Source: Enoplosus armatus (Eukaryota; Chordata; Actinopteri; Centrarchiformes; Enoplosidae). From it: DNA of 64,000 nt. Position numbers and translations under genes: made by a program. Positions 10,147 through 21,800 of this stretch are shown here, piece after piece; the stretch's first letter is position 1; each line of letters opens with the position of its first letter. The notes below the pieces were generated by a model. The model saw only the letters and a list, made by a program, of their open reading frames with translations, did no database searches and was not told the DNA's origin. The stretch spans positions 20,060,774 through 20,124,773 of the forward strand of contig NC_092195.1 of the NCBI RefSeq assembly GCF_043641665.1, given 5' to 3'.

Positions 10147-11866
10147 GCAAGTGGTTTTCCTTCTTCACAGTTTCTGTCGGGACCCACATTCAGGAGCGGA
10201 TTTTGTTGAGGGGTGAATTTCTGCTCCAGTTTTAGAAATGTGTTCAAAACGGAGTGATTTTTACAACTTCAGTCTGTCTTTACAACTCAAGAGGTCTCTG
10301 GAGTTGTGATTCCTGAACAATGCGAGTGTGTTTCTGTATGAAGGCCTGTCTCTGTGTCCACAGTGACTCACCCATGAGCGCTGCAGATGTGTGTGTACTG
10401 TATATGTTGCTCATGGTTTTCACTATGCATGCCTGTATTTCTGTACTGCGTGAGGAACAGAGAGGTAATGTATGTGGCCTTTGTTTCGTTCCTCCTCTAC
10501 ATTTATGAGAACCAAATGTCCCCAAAACAAGAGACAGATGTGAAAAAATCATTTAATTTTCCATTTATTTAAGCAACAGTTTAGGTTCAAGTTTAGGATT
10601 ATGTTTATTTTAGAATAAGGATTGAGGTTAACAGCATTTCTTCTCCAAACACAGATTAGATAACATCTTTTTCTGATTTTTTTAAACAGCTACAGTTGAG
10701 TTTGATAGCAGAAAATATTTCCACAATGCAAAACATCAGTGAACACTGGATGTTATGAGAAATGCATCCTTGTGAAGGCTCAGACTCCAGTCTCCACCAT
10801 TGCAGTAGCAGAAAATAGACCAGAATGCAACGCAGCTACAAGCCGCCTCTTCACTGCTGAAAAGACACACTCGTCTCTCTCACTGTGTCTTCACGCTCTG
10901 CACATACACATATTAGCCACACACGAATGCAACACGCTCGCACCCTTCCTCTTGGGGGGTGCTGAAAGGAATTCTGGGAAAATCAAATTAGAAAAAGTCA
11001 AAAGAAATCAGCTGTATTGGTATCGGACACTCTTGTTGTGGATCCTCATCTGAGACGTTCGGGTGCCGTCGTGTATGTTTGTTTTGTTCGCAGGTCTCTC
11101 TTGCAAAAGACATCTTGATGGAAATGAGATTTCCTGATTAAATAAAGGTCATACATGAAGTAGAAGTGGTTACAACAGAAAAAGTAAATGACGGTGTGTT
11201 TCACCAACTGATGAACAGTGTAACACGAGGAACACATTGAAGTCTGTAGATCAACCAAAATCCAGACGAATATCTCGGGAAGTCTGCTGAAAAAGTTGGT
11301 GTGTAAAATATTTGGTCGCGCAAAGAGTTTAGCTAAAGTGTTTGTATTGTTTGAGTGATGATGGACATGCTGTAACTGTTGAATTGGTAAAACAATCAGG
11401 AGCTAACACTAAGTTTGTGGTAAAAACTGGAAGCAAAATCACATGCGTGACCTTGGCCTCCTGTGACTGTAGTGTAGTAGTACGTGTGGTTGTGTCACTG
11501 TGTGTAAACATTCCTGAAGGGCGTCCTGTCGCGTTCTGACTTTGCATCCTGCTTTTATCGCTCGTGCCAAATATTGACGGGCTCGTCGATGCACGACCCG
11601 AGCGCTGTGGGACCCTCACGCTAAAATCCAGACCCAAAGCAGCTCGATACATTCAACCCCTCCCTGTGGTTTCCCTCCAGAGTTGACTCGATTGGCTCTT
11701 CCAAGAGAAACGGCTTTGCCTGGCTCGGACCAGATGTGGGTCAGATGTAGTCACTGTGCCTGTGTTTGTTGTTGTTTGAGTGTGTGTGTGTGTGTGTGTG
11801 TCCACACCCACCTGCACCATTGCAGCACTATAGCAGGAGTGTTCATTTAGTTTATGAGACCTGCTG

Positions 11867-11902
<36 letters not shown>

Positions 11903-12787
11903 CAGGAGTGCTGTGCTGTGGCTACTTTCAGCCCGTGTCAATAAAACTGTCACCTCCAGGCTGTTGTCATGGAGACGAAGGAAGGAGGGAGGGGGGGCGA
12001 GTGGAGCTAAATGGACACTTTTGGTTGGATGGAGGTAAAGAGAGAGAGAGAGACTGGGGGCTTCAATGAGGCAAGAGGAAAGATGACGATGATGATGAAA
12101 TATGAGCGTGGAGAAGGACGATTAGATGAGTCATAGTCAGACAGTAGCTGCACCTGAAACACAACAGAAAAATCATTTTGTTTTGTCAGATCTGAGTGTT
12201 GAAGCTTAAAGTATCAGGTTGGATTTGCGTGTCAGGATGGTATGATCACAGTCTGTTATCATGGCACCCGTTACCATAGTAACACAGCATCTGTTCAGCA
12301 AATCTGCAACAGGCTGCTCACACAGAAGTTTGTCTGGAGCTTAATTACACGTCTTATGTAACGTTCTTCGATCTTTATTGTGTTTGTGCTCTTCTTTAAA
12401 CATGTCGTGTTCGAAGAAATGAGATTAAAATGTTTGAATTCAATCAAAGACGAATAATGAAAATAATGATTAAAAAGGATTTGAGCTGGATTTGTCCTCA
12501 AAATACAGTCCTGTTCTATAACTCTGGGACACAATGAACCTCACAGATGCAGAGGACGATTCTGGTTCTCAAAAGGAAAAGTTAAATGTTAACGTGTCAT
12601 TAGAAAGCAGCTGTTTTATTATTACTTGACCTACACACTCTCGTTATCTGAGACGTTTTGGGTGCCGTCATGTGACCAAGAATTTTTACTGAGTCACTGT
12701 GACTGGACGAAAAACCAGAGACGGACACAGTCGATGAGGGAGACAGAGAGGAAAGAGGAAGGTGAACAGAGAGGAAAGAGGAAGGTG

Positions 12788-12840
<53 letters not shown>

Positions 12841-15800
12841 ACGGGTTGATAAGTAGCTGTTTGCAGTGTTCGGAGTCTTGTGACGCGCTCAGGGCTCTTT
12901 TCTCTCCGTCTCATTTAATTAACTTTTAACTTAAGTGATGATTTCAGACGGATGATGGAGGATCAGTTCTTCCTTAGAAATTCATTATATGTTCAAAAAC
13001 ATCACAGTTTAGAACTGGACCATCGCTTTCCTACCAAAAAATGATGTAAAAGGAGATGAGTTTTATTTCAAAGACTAACTCTTTGATATCGACTTTCATG
13101 GATTCATTCTTGTAGTTTGAGGTTCAGTTTACTCCTCATAAGGAGGGTCTCTACTCCGTCTGTGGCTCTGGTGGAAGGTCTAAGTCTAATTAAGGGTTGT
13201 CTTAACTTAAAGACTACAAATGTATAACAGTGAGTCTGTGTCACAAACCCATGTTCAAGACTTTGACCAGGCAAGAGAAGTCTGAAGAAAGATGCCACTG
13301 AGTTGCATCATGACATGATGATCTAACATCTTTGTACACGTACCATTAAAGATGATGATAAATCTGCCTCTGCAGCATCCATTTTTTTAATTTGACCAAA
13401 CCAAACTGAAACTAAGCAATCTGTTGAGATGTTATTATTATTCTGACAAAAATATATATAGTCTTTGATTTAGGACACATTTCTGCATTTTCTTTAGTAC
13501 ACAATTGCATGAATTCACCTTAAATGAATGAAACTGTATATAAACACTTTTAAAGACAAACGTTTCTGTCTGGTATCCGTTTTAGATACTGAGATACACA
13601 ACAAGAGCAGACAAATGCCCAACTGTCCATTTGCAGACTCCAGAGAGATGCAGTGGCTTTCAGACTGTTTGGGCTCACCGGATTATTGATCGCTCTTAAA
13701 TGTCACCTAAATCCTCGGGGCGATGAACGTATGCAAACGAAGGGAGGCAGGAAAACAGCTAAAAGGCCGTTTGACCGAAGAGCAGATTTCATTAACCTTG
13801 AGAGCTTAAAAGGATGCAAAACATCTTGGATTTAAAAAGATTTCCTCGATTCATTTAATGAATGCAAAGAAGAAGACGTTTTGGCTGCAGGGAGGTGCAG
13901 GACTGGGTGGATGTTTTCTTGTTGAAGACCTTGAAGGTTGAAAAGGTGCCTCATTACATTTCTGTGAGCATGTAATATTCAGTGTGCAGACTTCTATATA
14001 TAGTGTACAGTATGTCGACCACAAGTCAGTCTGAATACTGATGTTTTTAAAGGTACATACACCCACTTATGTGATTGGTTGGGAGCAGTGCAGTTTTTGT
14101 AAAAAGATACACACTTATATACACAAGGCGTATGTGCCATAAACACTATAACCAACACGATATACACTGATCATAAATCACTTCAAGGACAACAAAGACA
14201 TATAAAACAGATATGTAAGAAAAAAGAATGAACAAACAAATAAAAACAGTGCAGTTCAGTGGTGTGAGTGGACGATTCCCTCATCATACAAAAAGCCACT
14301 GGGTCCCTCAGTGGTTGAATCCGGCCATGATGAACACAAGCTTCTTTCCCTGTCAAACATGACGACCTTTTTCAGGCATAAACTAACTTGGTAGAGATAA
14401 AAAATCACTTCCATCTCATGGCTCGTTGGTTCAGTTCAAGGCTTAAACTGGGCTTTTCTCAGATGTTTGTAGAGAAAATGAATGTGAAATGTTCTCAGTC
14501 GCTGGAAAAGAAAACAGTGCTTCCAATTCACCTCTGTCTACTTGCTTACATAGTTTTAATTATATATTTTTTTAGCACATAATGGCCACAACATCTCAAC
14601 ATTAAAAGTTGCTGATGTAGGGCCTGACCTCCACCTGGGGGCTTTGGATGAGACCAGCTTCATGTATAGACCGCAAAACGTAAAAGAAATCATCCTGAGC
14701 TGCTCACCACCTTCATGTGACCTTCACATCATTTCCCACACATGTTTCCTGCTCCTCATCTGATTGGTCCTGTGTAGCCAACGCCCATCTGGCTGATATG
14801 AGTCCTGAGAAATGCAGTCTATGCTAATATTATCTGACCTTGCTCTGATATTGTTGTACCAAGGGCAGCGGATCACCTGAGGCCCGTCCAGGTCTTGATA
14901 CTGTCTCATATAACAGCTGCACATTCTGCCCCGTCAGCAGGGAGTCTCTTTATCACTGACTGCTGCATTACAGACATCAGCAGAAACACACTCGAGACAC
15001 AGTGGCCTAATTTCTGCCGCTGTGACCCGGCTTGACCTGCCAGGAAGTTCATGTGTGAGATCAATCAGAAGTGTGAAATAAACTTTGACCTTCGCTGTCC
15101 AGAAACTACACTTACAGAACTTGAGAGAAAAAGTGCAGAACTTTGACAGCCAGAAATCTCTTGGCTCAGTAATCATGATGCCTTCTGATTGGCTGCTGAC
15201 CTGTCCAGGTGTATCCCACATCCCACCCATTGCATGCTGGGATAGACTCCAGCTCCCCGTAACCTTAATAAGGATGAGCAGTATGGAGGGAACATCTCAT
15301 TAAAGAATAATCCTTCCTGCAGTTTCATTTTGGAGAAACTAAACAACTCGTTGGGCTTGAAATGCTTCATCAATCAGCTTTTTGAAAACAGGAAGCTCAT
15401 AGGATGGTCAGACATGTCTATATATTCAATCTACCACTAAAAAAGGGTCATGAAACGTGCTTTTTTCAGGTTATTTTATTTTTATCAGTGTTATTTTTCT
15501 CATTATGGATTAATTTATAGATTTTATATAACCGTTAAGTTTATTTAAGCAAAAGAAAAACGGTCGTAACATCACAGGACTTATCAATGATATGATGCAT
15601 CTTATGGACGCTGAGGGTCAGACGTTATAACTAATCGCCATGACGACAGCGGCGGCTGCTTTAATATTCGCCGTGATTTCATTACAGAGATGAATCGAAG
15701 GCATTACGGAGGCAGCTGGAAGGGTTCAGTATTGAATTTCATCTGCATTTAGCTGATTATGTTCACAGAGACAGGTGCTGTCACTAACTGAAACTTGTGT

Positions 15801-18800
15801 AGGGCCTCTAAAATTAAAAAAATGTTGTGTATTCATGTTGGTTAGAATCTCACTTCACTTTTTAAGTTTTATTTGTAGGTTTTACAGCCATTTTTTTATG
15901 ATTTTTATGAAAACAAAAGCCGATGTAGCGGCAGTCGTAGTGATTTCAGTGTAAATATGATGAGTAATCTTGTGCGGCTGCATGTTGGCTGTATTTATAT
16001 GTAGTTCACGCTGTGATACCTGATATTATTGTTTATGCCTACATGTCACTGACCTGTCTACAACCAGCATCGCAGTTTTATTGCATCTGTCGGCCACCGG
16101 CTGCCAGTATTGAAAATCTCATTATGAGCTCAGATTTCATATTTATTATGTCTCTCTCTCTTTGCCTCCTTCCTCCACCCCTCCCTTGATCTCCACCTCT
16201 TTCTCACTGCAGGAAAAGCAGGTGACAGGTTATCTCCTGTTCTCTCTGGGCACCGCTGTCATCGGCTCTCTGCAGTTTGGTTACAACACAGGAGTCATCA
16301 ATGCTCCAGAGCAGGTCGGTGATTAGTTGCTAACGTCAGAGTGTGTTTGTTGCCCAGATCTAAGACTCCCTGGCTGAAGCTGCGCCCAGTTTGCAGCTTA
16401 GCTTCTTCAGATGTGAACAACAGGTATTTGTAAGTTTGTAAATGTCCTGCGATGTGAAGCCACAGATTCTGAAGTTTAACAACTCAGCCGGTGTGTGATG
16501 CATGTCACCAAAACAAACCAAAGAGATAAGAGAGGAATGGTGGTGAATCAGCAGACTGAAATGCCCGATTGTGGAGAAGCAGCTACACCAAAACTTGACT
16601 TGGACAATCTGCAAAGTCTCAGATATAGTCTCACATAGCCAGACCTACGTTCAGATCGGACAGTCGTCTCTGTTGCAGTTGGTACTGCACTTTTTTTAGA
16701 TTTAGACAGATACAATTAGTGGATTTAAACATGAGAATCTTTACCCTGCAGCTTTAAATTGGATTCTTTGAGTGATGTAAAGGTGACGCTTTTCAGACCT
16801 ACCCATATATCAAGTTAAGACAACTTGACTCCTACAAACAAAGATACCAAATCCATGGTCATATCTAAGTATGACTTAGTTTAGCTTAGCATAAAGCTGG
16901 AAGCAGGAAACAGCTAGTCTACCAGCACCTCAAAATCTCACTGATTAACAGGTTGCATCTTGTTTGTTTAATCTGTACAAGAAAATGTGTGTTTGTGTCA
17001 GATTATTACAAGATGCATTTTGTTAATTAGTTAGCTATAGAGGTGTTTGTTTGGCACATCTTTGAACCTGGATTTGAATTTGGACAGGCTAGCCGTTTCC
17101 CCCTGCTTTCAGTCTTTATGCTAAGCTACGCTAGCCTTCTGGCTGTAGCTCTGTACTTAACACAGACATGAGAGCACTGAGAATACTGAAAATATTAGTC
17201 GTGCATTTCTATCTTTAAAAAAAACCCCAGCAGCATCATCAACCCATTTCTGTTGAATTGTGCTTTTTCTTCATCCGTCCCTGCCATCAGAAACTACGAT
17301 CTTTCTTCAACAATACCTGGGTTGAGCGTTATGGCGAGCCCATCAGCCCGGGGATGTGTACCATCGTCTGGAGCGTCGCCGTCGCCATCTTCAGCGTGGG
17401 CGGCATGGTGGGCTCCTTCAGCGTGGGCGTCATGGCTAACCGATTTGGCAGGTAGGAATTACATTTGCACGGTTTGACCATCGGAGGTTGTGACTTTTGT
17501 TTCGCTCATGATCGTCATCTTTCAAGAGAAGCTGAACCTGTTCTTGTCAGTCATATTGCTTTAATGGCTCTGTGTATTTCCTGTGTGGTTCAGCTGAGCT
17601 GTCACAAGCCGTTACTCCTAATGGACTTCATGAAGCGTGTTTGTCTTGAGTCCATTGCTCAGCTCTAATGTTCCCTAGAGTTATTCCTGTGCTTCACCGT
17701 GCGCATCACACCGCAATCCTTATTTCTTTCTGGGGAGGGACTGTTGTTTTGACCACTGCCATACATTTGTTTTCCACATTAAGTTCAAGAATTTGGGGGT
17801 TTTCCACTATTCTTTTCACACTTTAAATGGTATGAAATTGAGATTAAAAAAGTATATAATAAAAGTGTTTGGAGAAATACACTTCTCTACAAGAGTAAAA
17901 TGAAAATACTGATACCACAACTGTCTGTGCGTTAATTAGCTTAGCCTAGCATAAAGACTGGAAGCAGGGGGAAATGACTAGCCTAGCTCAGTCAAAAACA
18001 TTCATTTGTGTTTAAACAAATAAGATGCAGTGTGTTAATAAGTCAGCTTTAGATGTGTTGGTAGCTCTAGCTCCAAACGTGAGATTGGTATTGATGTTCT
18101 CGTGACGTATCCCTTTAAACAGGTGCTGCTAATGAAATCCAAGATTCTGCCGAAGTTGACCGAAGAAAAACATTTCCTGATTTCCTCATCTTGACACACA
18201 AGGGCACACACGCACACATAAACACACTGCAGCGTAAAAGTGGACTAACACCCATCTGTCAATGAACTAATTCGACAGGAAAGCTCCTGACCTTCACATA
18301 CACTCAGGCAGGTCAATCAGTGCTGACACACTCTGCTCATTCTCAGTCTAATCAATGAGCTTGTCAACTTTTATCTTCTTCAACCACAAACCTCTCAGCT
18401 GCTCTGCCCACCACCGACCTCCTTCACTCTTTGCTCGGTAAAAGAAACAAGCTAATATGAAGCTAATATCTAATCTAATAACTATATCAACATTGCAGTG
18501 CTGCTCTCCTTCCTCCTCAGGCGTCGCTCCATGTTCCTGGTGAACTCTCTGGCGGTGATCGGCGGCCTCCTCATGGGCTTCTCCACCATCTGCTCCTCCT
18601 ATGAGATGGTGATCGCCGGTCGCCTGGTCATCGGCCTGTTCTGCGGCCTCTTTACCGGCCTGACCCCCATGTACGTGGGCGAGGTGTCACCCACTCCCCT
18701 CCGAGGAGCCTTCGGCACTCTTCACCAGCTCGGTGTGGTGGTGGGCATCCTGATCGCTCAGGTCAGCAGGAGGCTGTTGATTAAAAGACAGAAATCTAGT

Positions 18801-21800
18801 GACTTGAATTCCTCAGGTGTTCTTTCTGTATAATGTAGTTAGTTATAGTGCAGATTTTGACGGTCGATTGATTCTTTTTGCTTTGAGCATCAGCTTTGCT
18901 GTAAATCTGACCCTGCTGTTGTGGCCCTTGATGTTTAGGTCTTTGGTCTGGAGGCTCTGCTGGGCTCCGCCAAGCTGTGGCCCCTGCTGCTGGCCCTCAC
19001 CGTGGTCCCTGCTGTGCTGCAGTGCATCCTGCTGCCCTTCTGTCCAGAGAGCCCTCGCTTCCTGCTCATCAACCTTAAACAGGAGGAGCAGGCACGCAAA
19101 GGTACGTACTGATACTGCTACGATACTACTTTATCTACTGAGGATAGTACTGCTGTTACTGCTGCAACTACTCAGAATCAGAATCAGAATCAGAAACTGT
19201 TTATTGCCAAGTAACATACATTACAAGGAATTTGCTGTGGTCTGAAGGTGCTATTGTTTTGATAACAAATAAGTAGAATATAAAAGCTAAAATAACAATA
19301 AGAATAAAAATAAAAATAAGATAAGATAAATAACAACAGTGCAGTGACCAGAATAAAGTAAAGTAAAGTGTCCAGATAAAGTGTCCAGTAGGGGGTGAGT
19401 GCGTTAATGTAACGCAGTGGGGACAGGGGTGATGTACGTTAATATAACGTATAGCTTGTGGTAGTGTTCGGGGGGGGGTCAGTGAGAGTTTGTCAGGTTG
19501 ACTGCAGAGGGGAAGAAACTGTTTTTGTGGCGGGAGGTTTTGGTCCTGATGGACCGCAGCCTCCTGCCAGAGGGGAGGGGGTCGAACAGATGGTGTCCGG
19601 GGTGGGAGGGGTCGGCAGCGATCTTCCTGGCTCTCCTCAGGGTCCTGGAGGAGTACAGGTCCTGAAGAGATGGGAGGTTGCAGCCGATCACCCTCTCTGC
19701 AGAGCGGATGATACGCTGCAGTCTGCGTCTGTCCTTGGTGGAGGCAGCAGCGTACCAGACGGTGATGGAGGAGGTGAGGATGGACTCAATGATGGCGGTG
19801 TAGAAGTGAACCAGCATTGTTTGTGGCAGGTTAAACTTCCTCAGCTGCCTCAGGAAGTACATCCTCTGTTGGGCTTTCTTGATGAGGGAGCTGATGTTCA
19901 GCTCCCACCGGAGGTCCTGGCTGATGATGGAGCCCAGGAAACGGAAGGACTCCACAGTGTCCACTGGAGAGTCACACAGGGTGATGGGGGCGGGTGGGGC
20001 TGCGCTCTTCCTAAAGTCAACAACCATCTCCACTGTCTTTAAAGCGTTAAGCTCCAGGTTGTTGCTGTTGCACCAGGTCACCAGGTGGTCAATCTCCCAC
20101 CTGTAGGCAGACTCATCCTCTCCAGAGATGAGTCCAATGAGGGTGGTGTCGTCCGCGAACTTCAGGAGTTTGACGGACTGGTGACTGGAGGTGCAGCTGT
20201 TGGTGTACAGGGAGAAGAGTAGTGGAGAAAGAACGCAGCCTTGAGGGGAGCCGGTGCTGATCGTCCGCGAGTCTGAGACGTGTTTCCCCAGCTTCACGTG
20301 CTGCTTCCTGTCAGACAGGAAATCTCTGATCCACCTGCAGGTGGGGTCAGGCACGTTGAGCTGGGAGAGCTTGTCCTGAAGAAGAGCCGAGACGATGGTG
20401 TTGAAGGCAGAGCTGAAGTCCACAAACAGGATCCTGGCATAGGATCCTGCGGAGTCCAGGTGCTGGAGGATGTAGTGTAGAGCCAGGTTGACGGCGTCGT
20501 CTACAGACCTGTTGGCTCTGTAGGCGAACTGCAGGGGGTCCAGCAGAGAGTCTGTGATGGATTTGAGGTGGGACAGGACCAGGCGTTCAAATGATTTCAT
20601 GACCACAGAGGTCAGGGCGACGGGTCTGTAGTCATTTAATCCTGTGGGCCCTGGTTTTTTGGGGACGGGGATGATGGTGGAGGCCTTGAAGCAGGCTGGC
20701 ACGTGGCATGTCTCCAGTGAGGTGTTGAAGATGTCCGTGAACACCGGAGACAGCTGATCGGCGCAGCGCTTCAGGCAGGATGGGGAGATGGAGTCTGGTC
20801 CAGCAGCTTTACGCGGGTTTTGTCTCTTGAAGAGCCTGTTCACATCTCTTTCAAGGACAGACAGAGGTGTCGATGCTGGAGGAGTGGGGGGCGCTGTGGG
20901 GGGCAGCTGTGGTGGTAGGAGGTGTGAGAGTTCAGCCCCAGGTGTGATGAGGGGGTTGGGGCTGTTGGGCTGGAGCTGGTGGGTGATGGTGTGGGGGATG
21001 GTGTCAGGACTGTCCCATTGTCTTTCAAAGCGACAGTAGAAGTCGTTGAGGCTGTTGGCGAGGCGTCGGTCGTTAGCAGAGTTGGGGGCTCTTGGCTTGT
21101 AGTTGGTGATCTGCCTGAGCCCCCTCCACACAGAAGCAGAGTCGTTGGAGGAGAACTGGTTTTGTAGTCTCTCTGAGTACAGTCGTTTAGCTTCCCTCAC
21201 CGCCTTGCTAAACTTGTACTTGGCTTCCTTAAACTCTGCTCTGTTGCCACTCTTAAACGCCTCTTCCTTTTCCAACCTCAGCTGTCGCAGTCTTGCTGTG
21301 AACCAGGGTTTGTCGTTGTTGTAACTCACCCTGGTCCGAGTTGGTACACAGCAGTCCTCACAGAAGCTGATATATGAAGTCACAGCCTCTGTGTACTCAT
21401 CCAGACTGTTGGTAGCAGTCCTGAAAACATCCCAGTCAGTACAGTCCAAACACGCCTTCAGGTCCTCTGCAGCTTCACTGGTCCACTTCTTCGAAGTTCT
21501 CACAACAGGCTTAGAAAGTTTTAATTTCTGCCTGTATGCGGGAATCAGGTGGACCATGTCGTGGTCAGAGTGTCCCAGTGCAGCGCGGGTGACGGCGTGA
21601 AAAGCGTTACTGACTGTGGTGTAACAGTGATCCAGAGTGTTCCCCTCCCTGGTGGGGCATTTAATAAACTGTTTGTATTTGGGGAGTTCATGTCTGAGAT
21701 TACCTTTGTTAAAGTCACCGAGGATAATAACTAAGGAGTCCGGGTTGGTCCGCTCCGTTTCCAGTATCTGATCGGCGAGTGCGCGCTGTGCGTCCTGCAC

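Noticed and set aside
19458..20042. ORF of 194 codons on the plus strand
   Set aside because: Shadow of the LINE reverse transcriptase gene on the minus strand.
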